Shown one piece after another: positions 41,117 to 46,989 of a stretch of 46,989 nucleotides of DNA. The position numbers were made by a program, and so were the translations under genes. Under the pieces are notes generated by a model that saw nothing but the letters and a program-made list of their open reading frames with translations, did not search any database and was not told where the DNA came from. The number at the start of each line of letters is the position of its first letter. Position 1 is the first letter of the stretch. The DNA comes from Gammaproteobacteria bacterium (lineage in GTDB: Bacteria; Pseudomonadota; Gammaproteobacteria; Steroidobacterales; Steroidobacteraceae), in assembly GCA_025357835.1 (NCBI GenBank), contig JANYLM010000020.1, positions 1 through 46,989 on the forward strand. The letters are read 5' to 3'.

Positions 41117-41748
41117 GATCGCGCCTCCAGCAGCTTGAAGATGCGTGACGCTACTTGATCGACCGGCAGGGTCGCATCGACCACCACCATTCGGTTGGGC
41201 TCGGCCGCGGCGCGTGCATGATAGGCATCGCGCACTCGCTCGAAAAACTCGGCCCGTTCGCTTTCAAAGCGGTCCGCCGCGGCGCCGGCGTTGCGCTGCC
41301 GTGCCCGCTGCAAGGCCTGCTCCACCGGCGCATCCAGCAACACGGTCAGATCAGGGCGGCGCGCGCCCAGCACCATGGCTTCCAGCTGTCGAATATCGTC
41401 CACCCTTAAGCGGCGGCCGCCTCCCTGGTAAGCATACGTGGCATCGATGAAACGATCGCACAACACCCATCGGCCATCTCGAAGATTCGGCTCCACATGG
41501 TTAGTCATATGCACCGCCCGCGCCGCGAACATCAGCAGCAGTTCGGCAGTCGGCGGCAGGACTTCGTCGCGCGAGTTGAGCACGATTTCGCGGATTCTCT
41601 CGGCCAGCGGCGTGCCACCGGGCTCGCGCGTCACCACGTGCGTGATGCCCCGCTCGTTCAATTTCGCAGACAACCGTGCCACCTGGGTCGATTTGCCGAC
41701 TCCCTCGATCCCCTCGATGGTCAAAAATCGCCCCGCCATGGTGCTCAT
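41104..41748 (-). CDS. tmk: Thymidylate kinase
   Basis: The 214-residue enzyme phosphorylates dTMP to dTDP. The P-loop is IEGIEGVGKSTQ (11-22), the DR(Y/F) motif TREPGGTPLAERIR is near 39-52, the substrate site is DRFIDATYAYQGGGR near 96-110, and an Arg-containing LID lies at RARQRNAGAAADRFE near 147. It overlaps mltG by an ATGA junction and holB by 13 bases. The length matches bacterial Tmk. Confidence 0.95.
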   Translation of the reverse strand: MSTMAGRFLTIEGIEGVGKSTQVARLSAKLNERGITHVVTREPGGTPLAERIREIVLNSRDEVLPPTAELLLMFAARAVHMTNHVEPNLRDGRWVLCDRFIDATYAYQGGGRRLRVDDIRQLEAMVLGARRPDLTVLLDAPVEQALQRARQRNAGAAADRFESERAEFFERVRDAYHARAAAEPNRMVVVDATLPVDQVASRIFKLLEARSWIS

Positions 41749-42776
41749 TGGCTTCGGTCCCCCGCCTTCCGACGCTGGTGCGCTACATAGGAAGCTACCG
41801 CCGCATTGTGCTCCTGCAATGTGGCGGAAAACACGTGACTGCCGTCACCCTTGGGGGAGGCGACGAAGTAAATGGCATCGGTCTTCTCTGGATGCGCGGT
41901 CGCATGAATCACGGCGGCGCCGGCCAGAGCGATAGGAGTGGGCGGCAGCCCCGCGCGCGTGTAGGTGTTGTAGGGCCCATCGGTGCGCAGATCCACCGTG
42001 TGAATATCGCCGTCGTACTCATCCCCCAACCCGTAGATCACCGTGGGATCGGCTTGCAACCGCATGCCTATGCTCAAGCGATGCAGGTACAGACCCGCAA
42101 TGAGCCCAAGTTCCTGCGGCAGACCGCTCTCCTTCTGCACGATCGACGCCATGATCAATAATTCCTGGGCATTGCGCAGCGGCAAGTCAGGATCGCGATT
42201 CATCCAAGCCGAATCCAACTCCTTGCTCAGCGCGGCGTGTGCCTGACGCAGCAGCTCAATGTCGGCGGTGCCGCCGATGAAACGATAAGTCTCCGGCAGG
42301 AATTGCCCTTCGGGATCGACGCCCGGGCTGCCAAGCTTTCCCATAAGATTCGGCGCGTTGTCGGTAAGCGTGGCAATGACATCGGGATTGCGCCGCAAGG
42401 CGGCCAGCATATCTTGCACTCTCCAGCCGTCGACAATGGTGAACGAATGCAGCAGCACCTGACCGTTGACCATTTTGGTCAGCAGTTCGCGCGGCGTGGT
42501 TCCGGGCTGAATTTCGTACTCCCCCGCCTTGACCGCCGGCGCGAGATGGTGCAAGCGCGCATATACCACCCATGCCCGCGGATTGGCGATCACGCCCTGC
42601 ACCGCCATTTCCGCCGCGACCCGCGCGAAGCTCATGCCTGGTGCTATCTTGAATCGCACGGGCGCCGCGAGGCGCGACGGCTCATCGAGACTGCGCACGC
42701 CGAGCCAGACTACGGCGGCGGCGGCGCCCAGCAGCAACAGGCACACCACCATCCCAAAGCGCCACCCGCGCCTCAC
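41745..42776 (-). CDS. mltG: Endolytic murein transglycosylase MltG
   Basis: The 343-residue protein has an N-terminal membrane anchor (about 8-28), a LysM-like region (about 38-115) and the YceG domain. The catalytic Glu216 lies in ASIVQKESG; further hallmarks are RLSIGMRLQADPTVIYGLG and YNTYTRAGLPPTPIA. It cuts nascent glycan strands at the inner membrane and so sets chain length. It begins with GTG in a GTGA overlap with pabC and ends in an ATGA overlap with tmk, the usual pabC-mltG-tmk-holB order. Confidence 0.94.
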   Translation of the reverse strand: MRRGWRFGMVVCLLLLGAAAAVVWLGVRSLDEPSRLAAPVRFKIAPGMSFARVAAEMAVQGVIANPRAWVVYARLHHLAPAVKAGEYEIQPGTTPRELLTKMVNGQVLLHSFTIVDGWRVQDMLAALRRNPDVIATLTDNAPNLMGKLGSPGVDPEGQFLPETYRFIGGTADIELLRQAHAALSKELDSAWMNRDPDLPLRNAQELLIMASIVQKESGLPQELGLIAGLYLHRLSIGMRLQADPTVIYGLGDEYDGDIHTVDLRTDGPYNTYTRAGLPPTPIALAGAAVIHATAHPEKTDAIYFVASPKGDGSHVFSATLQEHNAAVASYVAHQRRKAGDRSQ

Positions 42777-43594
42777 AATGAATCCAACCGCCGGCGGAGC
42801 TGATTCGCCGTCTCGAACAGCGTGTGCCGCAGCCTCTCCCTGCCATGCTCGATCACCGCGACGGATCGCAATCCGACGACGGCGTTACTCATGAACACCT
42901 CCTCGGCTTCGCTCAAATCCCGCCATCGTATACGGCGCTCGATGACATTGAGTCGCAACTCGCCGGCCCTTTGCAACACCCAGCGGCGCATCACTCCCGC
43001 CACGCCGCAACGATCGAGAACCGGTGTCATCAAGTTAGGCCCACTTCTTAGAAACAGGTTCGACATCGTACCGCAGACGATGTTCTCGTCCACGTCCCGC
43101 ATCAACCCTTCCCAAATGCGCGCGTCGCTCCATTCGGATCGCGCCACCACGGATTCCAGACGGTTGAGCGTCTTTAGACCGGCCAGACGGGGATTGAGCC
43201 CCAGCGGCATCGCGCACAGACGTACTCGCGCCGGTGTCGACGCATCGCTGAGCACAGTCTTGGGCAGGGCATGCAGAGTGAGGATGCGAGTGCATTTTTC
43301 GCGGCCCGTGGGGCGATAACCGCGCCGGCCAACGCCGCGAGTGACGATGAGCTTTAATACGCCTTCGCTGCGCCGGCTCGCAATCCGTTCGAGTTCCCGA
43401 CGCAGCGCAGTCAGTGAGGGGCCGGCGATGTCGAGTCGGCGGCACCCCAGTCCAAGCCGCTCGAGGTGGTACTCCAATAGCCGTACTCGACCCTGATGCA
43501 CACGCATAGTTTCGAAGACGCCGTCGCCGTATTGTAATCCGCGATCGCGGCAATCGATCCTCATGCTCTTCCGGCCATTCACCCAGGTGCTCAA
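42773..43594 (-). CDS. pabC: Aminodeoxychorismate lyase
   Basis: The 273-residue PLP enzyme of fold type IV makes p-aminobenzoate for folate. The opening STWVNG, the block RGLQYGDGVFETMRV (about 18-32) and the PLP lysine in GLKTLNRLESVVA (near 138-150) match PabC. ADENIVCGTMSNLF-like sequence near 168 (VDENIVCGTMSN) is the cofactor-binding segment. It starts with TTG inside the TTGA overlap with pabB and is followed by mltG. Confidence 0.92.
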   Translation of the reverse strand: MSTWVNGRKSMRIDCRDRGLQYGDGVFETMRVHQGRVRLLEYHLERLGLGCRRLDIAGPSLTALRRELERIASRRSEGVLKLIVTRGVGRRGYRPTGREKCTRILTLHALPKTVLSDASTPARVRLCAMPLGLNPRLAGLKTLNRLESVVARSEWSDARIWEGLMRDVDENIVCGTMSNLFLRSGPNLMTPVLDRCGVAGVMRRWVLQRAGELRLNVIERRIRWRDLSEAEEVFMSNAVVGLRSVAVIEHGRERLRHTLFETANQLRRRLDSL

Positions 43595-44943
43595 GGTTGC
43601 GCCGCCAGGGCGCGCAGCAGACCCTCGGCCTTGGCGCGAGTCTCCGCCAATTCTTGCTCAGGGTTCGAATCCGCCACGATTCCGGCTCCGGCGCGGAACT
43701 TGAATAAGCCGTCCTGCGCGGTGATGGTGCGAATCAGGATATTCAGGTCGCAGCTGCCGTCGCGGTTCAAATAGCCGATCGACCCCGTGTAGGCGCCGCG
43801 CCCAATTCCTTCGAGTTCCGCAATGATTTCCATGCACCGGACTTTGGGGCACCCCGTGATCGTGCCGCCGGGAAACAGCGCACGGATCACACCTACGGGC
43901 GACACGTCACTGCGTAGACGGCCGCTGACGTTGGAGACGATGTGGTGTACGTGGGCATAGGTCTCGACACTCATGTACTCATCGACCCGCACCGAGCCGC
44001 CGTCGCACACCCGTCCTAAGTCATTGCGCTCCAAATCGATGAGCATCACATGCTCGGCGCGTTCCTTCTCATTGTCCAAGAGCGAACGGACCAGCGCGGC
44101 ATCTCGTTCCGGAGTGGCGCCGCGCGGCCGGGTTCCTGCAATGGGGCGGGTCGAGACCATGTTGCCGCGGATGGACACCAGACGCTCGGGCGAAGAACTC
44201 AGTAAGGCAAAATCGCCGTAACGCAGCAGGGCCGCAAAGGGACTGGGATTGGTGGCTCGCAATCGCCGGTAAATACTGACGGGATCGACCGGCAGCGTCG
44301 CCCTACCCTGCCACTCTCGAGACAAATTGGTCTGATACACATCGCCCGCGGCGATGTAGTCGAGGCCGCTGCGGACGGCGGCGAGAAATGTCTCCGGTTC
44401 ATCCTCTTCGATGTGGAATGCGACAGCGCGAGCGCGCACCGGCTCGTTCAAACCCCGTGTGCGGCCTTCGAATTCATCCAGCAGGTAGTCAAAACCGGAT
44501 TCGGCGATCAGCCAGGCCTGCCCCGTGGCGCGATCGCGGATCCAGGCTGCCGGGGCGCGAATCGCCAATGCAACCACGGGGTCGGTGCTGCGCGGCAGCC
44601 GCAGGCGCGGCTCGATTTCCGACGCCAGCTCATAGCCCAGGTATAGCAGCCAGCCGCCGCTGAACGGCAGGGGTGACGCGGCCTGCGGTGTGCGCAAAGC
44701 GATCCACCAATTCTCGAGGGCCTCGAGAAAACCCGTCTTCCCTGAAGTTGGGCCGGATAGCTCACCATTGGAGCCCAGCTTCAAGCACTCCCCGCTGGCC
44801 ATAGGCAGAATGTCGAAGCGGCTGCCGAGGACTGCCGCCATCCCGGCGCCGCTCTCCAGAAGCCCGGGATAGTGCGCCGGATACCTCTCGACGAGAGTCA
44901 GCGGGTCAAGGTCGGCGGAAAATGAGCGAACCGTTGGTGCCAC
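43591..44943 (-). CDS. pabB: Aminodeoxychorismate synthase component I
   Basis: The protein is 450 residues from a GTG at 44943. The frame runs open to 45060, but that longer start would overlap fabF by 155 bases; the chosen one overlaps by 38. The chorismate-binding core shows LLSSSPERLV, NEKERAEHVMLIDLERNDLGRV, HHIVSNVSGRL, FPGGTITGCPKVR and GAYTGSIGYL. The motif at residues 267-271 reads PIAGT, not the PIKGT that carries the nucleophilic Lys in E. coli PabB, so it looks like anthranilate synthase at this spot. Position directly before pabC still favours PabB. The partner glutaminase (PabA) is not in view. Confidence 0.88.
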   Translation of the reverse strand: MAPTVRSFSADLDPLTLVERYPAHYPGLLESGAGMAAVLGSRFDILPMASGECLKLGSNGELSGPTSGKTGFLEALENWWIALRTPQAASPLPFSGGWLLYLGYELASEIEPRLRLPRSTDPVVALAIRAPAAWIRDRATGQAWLIAESGFDYLLDEFEGRTRGLNEPVRARAVAFHIEEDEPETFLAAVRSGLDYIAAGDVYQTNLSREWQGRATLPVDPVSIYRRLRATNPSPFAALLRYGDFALLSSSPERLVSIRGNMVSTRPIAGTRPRGATPERDAALVRSLLDNEKERAEHVMLIDLERNDLGRVCDGGSVRVDEYMSVETYAHVHHIVSNVSGRLRSDVSPVGVIRALFPGGTITGCPKVRCMEIIAELEGIGRGAYTGSIGYLNRDGSCDLNILIRTITAQDGLFKFRAGAGIVADSNPEQELAETRAKAEGLLRALAAQP

Positions 44944-46147
44944 CGAACCCAAAGGAATTGGACAGAGCGTATTGCAGAGGCATCTTGCGCGCGGTGTTGG
45001 GGACGTAATCCAGGTCGCAGCCCTCGCCCGGCTCGTGCAGGTTGATGGTCGGCGGCACAACTTGATCGCGCAAGGCTAGAACGGAGAAGATCGCCTCGAC
45101 GGCGCCGGCGGCGCCAAGCAGGTGTCCCGTCATGGACTTGGTGGAACTGACGGCCAATTTGTCGGCCGCAGCGCCGAAGGCGCGGCGAATCGCCAGTGTT
45201 TCCGCGCGATCGCCCAACCCAGTGGAAGTCGCATGCGCGTTAATGTACTGCACCTGATCGGGATTCAATTGCGCGTCGACGAGGGCCTTGGCCATGGCCT
45301 TGCGGGCGCCCTCGCCGTCCTCCGGTGGAGCGGTGACGTGGAAGGCGTCGCCGCTCATGGCGAATCCGACCAGTTCGGCGTAGATCTTCGCGCCCCGCGC
45401 CTTGGCCTGCTCGTACTCCTCGAGCATCATGGCGCCGGCGCCGTCGCCCATGACGAAACCGTCGCGATCCTTGTCCCAGGGACGACTGGCGCCCTCGGGA
45501 TCGTCATTGCGCTGTGACAGCGCCTTGGCCTGAGCAAAGCCGCTCATACCGGTGACACAGGTGGCCATCTCAGAACCGCCGGCCAGCATGGCATCCGCGT
45601 CGCCGTACTGAATTAGCCGCATCGCCAACCCTAAGGAATGGGTGGAGGTGGTGCATGCCGTCGCGACGGCCAGATTCGGGCCGGTGAGGTTGAACGCAAT
45701 CGACAAGTGGCCGCTGATCAAATTAATGATGCTGGCCGGAATGAAAAACGGCGACACTTTCTTCGGCGAATGAGTCTCGAGATACTTGTCGTAGGTCTGC
45801 TCGATCGACTCCAGCCCCCCCATACCGGAACCCATCAGCACACCGATGCGTTCGGAATTGGCCTCCGTGACCACCAGCCCCGAATCGCGCATTGCCTGCA
45901 TGCCGGCCACCACACCATACTGCATGAAGGCGTCCATGCGGCGCGCGTCCTTGGCGCTCAAATAGGGTTCGAGATCCAGCTGGCGGATCTCGCCGCCGAA
46001 ATGCGTCGAAAAGTTGGTTGTGTCGAAACGCGACACCGTCGCGATGCCGCTGCGGCCGCCGAGGATTGATGCCCACGCGCTCGCCACATCGTTGCCCACC
46101 GGCGAGACGATTCCGAGACCCGTAACAACGACGCGTCGTTTGCTCAA
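44906..46147 (-). CDS. fabF: 3-oxoacyl-ACP synthase II
   Basis: The 413-residue condensing enzyme extends fatty acyl chains with malonyl-ACP. The active-site Cys165 is in ATACTTSTHS; the two histidines are in NAHATSTGLGD and SMTGHLLGAAG. The C-terminal SNSFGFGGTNGSLIF is also typical. The start is a TTG at 46147 with GAGGAG 8 bases upstream. It follows acpP after 81 bases in the standard fabG-acpP-fabF order and overlaps the start of pabB. All catalytic residues are present. Confidence 0.96.
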   Translation of the reverse strand: MSKRRVVVTGLGIVSPVGNDVASAWASILGGRSGIATVSRFDTTNFSTHFGGEIRQLDLEPYLSAKDARRMDAFMQYGVVAGMQAMRDSGLVVTEANSERIGVLMGSGMGGLESIEQTYDKYLETHSPKKVSPFFIPASIINLISGHLSIAFNLTGPNLAVATACTTSTHSLGLAMRLIQYGDADAMLAGGSEMATCVTGMSGFAQAKALSQRNDDPEGASRPWDKDRDGFVMGDGAGAMMLEEYEQAKARGAKIYAELVGFAMSGDAFHVTAPPEDGEGARKAMAKALVDAQLNPDQVQYINAHATSTGLGDRAETLAIRRAFGAAADKLAVSSTKSMTGHLLGAAGAVEAIFSVLALRDQVVPPTINLHEPGEGCDLDYVPNTARKMPLQYALSNSFGFGGTNGSLIFRRP

Positions 46148-46228
46148 CGGCGACTCCTCAGGAGGGTCTGCATAGCCCGGCTTGCGCCTGGAAGGGCGCG
46201 GCCGCTGGCCACGCTACCCAACTGGAGT

Positions 46229-46471
46229 TCAGGCCTTGCCCTTGTGCGAATTGATATAGTCGATCGCCTGCTGAACCGTAGTGATTTTTTCGGCGTCCTC
46301 GTCAGGAATTTCCGTCTCGAATTCTTCCTCGAGCGCCATCACCAGTTCCACCGTGTCCAGCGAGTCGGCGCCTAAATCGTCGACGAATGAGGCATCATTG
46401 GTGACTTCTTCTTCTTTAACGCCCAACTGTTCGGCCACGATCTTTTTAACCTGCTGCTCAACAGTACTCAT
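46229..46471 (-). CDS. acpP: Acyl carrier protein
   Basis: The 80-residue acidic protein carries growing acyl chains. The phosphopantetheine attachment site is Ser37 in [12 protein letters not shown]. Size and sequence ([22 protein letters not shown]) are those of primary fatty-acid ACP. It lies between fabG and fabF. A GAGAGG about 11 bases before the ATG is the likely ribosome site. The 167-base gap upstream probably holds its own promoter, as in E. coli, but no strong boxes were found. Confidence 0.97.
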   Translation of the reverse strand: MSTVEQQVKKIVAEQLGVKEEEVTNDASFVDDLGADSLDTVELVMALEEEFETEIPDEDAEKITTVQQAIDYINSHKGKA

Positions 46472-46587
46472 CGTTATGGTGTCCTCTCGGAATTGCTATA
46501 CATATGCGGTTTTAAGAACCCCTGCGTCCTGCCAGCGGCCGGGCGCGTATTTTATGTGAACGCAGCGACGGCGGCTACTCAGATCGC

Positions 46588-46610
46588 AGCGCCGCGCCGG
46601 GGGCGGCGCT
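46588..46610. terminator. GC-rich hairpin between fabG and acpP
   Basis: Perfect 8-base arms AGCGCCGC/GCGGCGCT enclose a 7-base loop about 29 bases past the fabG stop. There is no T-run after it on the minus strand, so it may act as a partial terminator or as a stem that protects the 3' end of the upstream message. Confidence 0.4.
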
Positions 46611-46638
46611 TCTGCCTTGACAAACTGCCCGAAAGGGC

Positions 46639-46989
46639 TCATGACATATACATCCCACCGTTTACGTGCAGTGTTTCTCCAGTGATGTAGGAGCCATCGG
46701 CGGAGCTCAAAAACGCCACCGCACCGGCGATATCCGCGGGCTTACCCAACCGCGACAGGGGGATTTGAACATTGAGCGCCTCATGCTGCGCTTCGTTCAA
46801 AGCACGCGTCATATCGGTATCGATAAATCCTGGCGCAATGGTATTCACGGTGATGCCGCGGGATCCGACTTCCCGTGCCAGTGACTTGGTGAATCCGATG
46901 ATACCGGCCTTGGCCGCGGCATAATTCGCTTGCCCTGGGTTACCCGTCAATCCGACTACGGAGGTAATACTGATGATGCGCCCCTTGCG
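46639..46989 (-). CDS. fabG: 3-oxoacyl-ACP reductase (partial, N-terminus off the window)
   Basis: The last 116 residues of a short-chain dehydrogenase are present, continuing in frame to the window edge. The catalytic Tyr and Lys are in NYAAAKAG, the preceding strand [10 protein letters not shown] holds the catalytic Ser, and the C-terminal block [15 protein letters not shown] followed by [17 protein letters not shown] and [12 protein letters not shown] is that of FabG. It reduces 3-oxoacyl-ACP with NADPH in fatty acid synthesis and precedes acpP and fabF. Confidence 0.94.
   Translation of the reverse strand, partial: RKGRIISITSVVGLTGNPGQANYAAAKAGIIGFTKSLAREVGSRGITVNTIAPGFIDTDMTRALNEAQHEALNVQIPLSRLGKPADIAGAVAFLSSADGSYITGETLHVNGGMYMS

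Noticed and set aside
44944..45060. Longer pabB start inside fabF
   Set aside because: The extra 39 residues are Arg/Thr/Cys-rich shadow sequence of the fabF C-terminus.
1..46989. tRNA, CRISPR, prophage or insertion sequence
   Set aside because: No cloverleaf ends, spaced repeats, integrase or transposase frames were found in any gap.

Overview
The window reads as chromosomal DNA of a GC-rich (by eye about 60%) Gram-negative gammaproteobacterium. The evidence is the gene order fabG-acpP-fabF-pabB-pabC-mltG-tmk-holB-pilZ at the right end, a fused MaeB-type malic enzyme, RdgC, two outer-membrane efflux lipoproteins and a hopanoid-associated glycosyltransferase. The order Steroidobacterales/Nevskiales would fit, but that is inference. 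Genes are dense, with frequent 4-base overlaps and many TTG/GTG starts. I see no rRNA, tRNA, CRISPR array, insertion sequence or phage gene.

Layout. 1-6.3 kb: a ferritin-like/VIT1 iron transporter (cut by the edge), an FMN riboswitch driving a type II lumazine synthase, a desaturase/TIM-barrel gene pair, and a MocR-type regulator divergent from a flavin-binding pyridoxamine-oxidase-like protein. 5.7-21.6 kb: mostly single metabolic genes (glutathione transferase, Tat-exported M24 peptidase, HpnB, MaeB, DUF2189 membrane protein, topoisomerase IB, amino-acid permease divergent from an acetamidase/formamidase, RdgC, a SPOR-like protein, a periplasmic amidohydrolase). Two small exported proteins here (8.85-9.49 kb and 17.66-18.23 kb) are paralogues with four cysteines at nearly identical spacing and no function I recognise.

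21.6-34.6 kb: a flavin reductase-amidohydrolase pair, then a large efflux locus. A MarR regulator heads a leftward EmrAB-type MFS tripartite pump operon (OMF, adaptor, DHA2 MFS). It is divergent from a rightward operon for an RND tripartite pump (OMF, adaptor, RND) that ends in a second DHA2 MFS gene. A 10-bp inverted repeat sits on the MarR promoter and may control both arms.

34.8-39.7 kb: an orphan small protein behind a clear promoter and hairpin, a ThsB-like TIR protein divergent from an EEP-family hydrolase, a FadB/FadJ-like beta-oxidation enzyme, and a protein with two cyclic-nucleotide-binding domains fused to a rhodanese, preceded by a 10-bp inverted repeat. 39.7-47 kb: the fatty-acid, folate, cell-wall and replication gene string on the minus strand, where successive genes overlap by a few bases.

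The best leads for something undescribed are the four-cysteine exported family, the TIR/EEP divergent pair, the dual-pump locus under one MarR, the CNBD-CNBD-rhodanese gene with its operator-like repeat, and a PabB with an anthranilate-synthase-like PIAGT motif. All coordinates, motifs and repeats were read by eye; no database search was possible.
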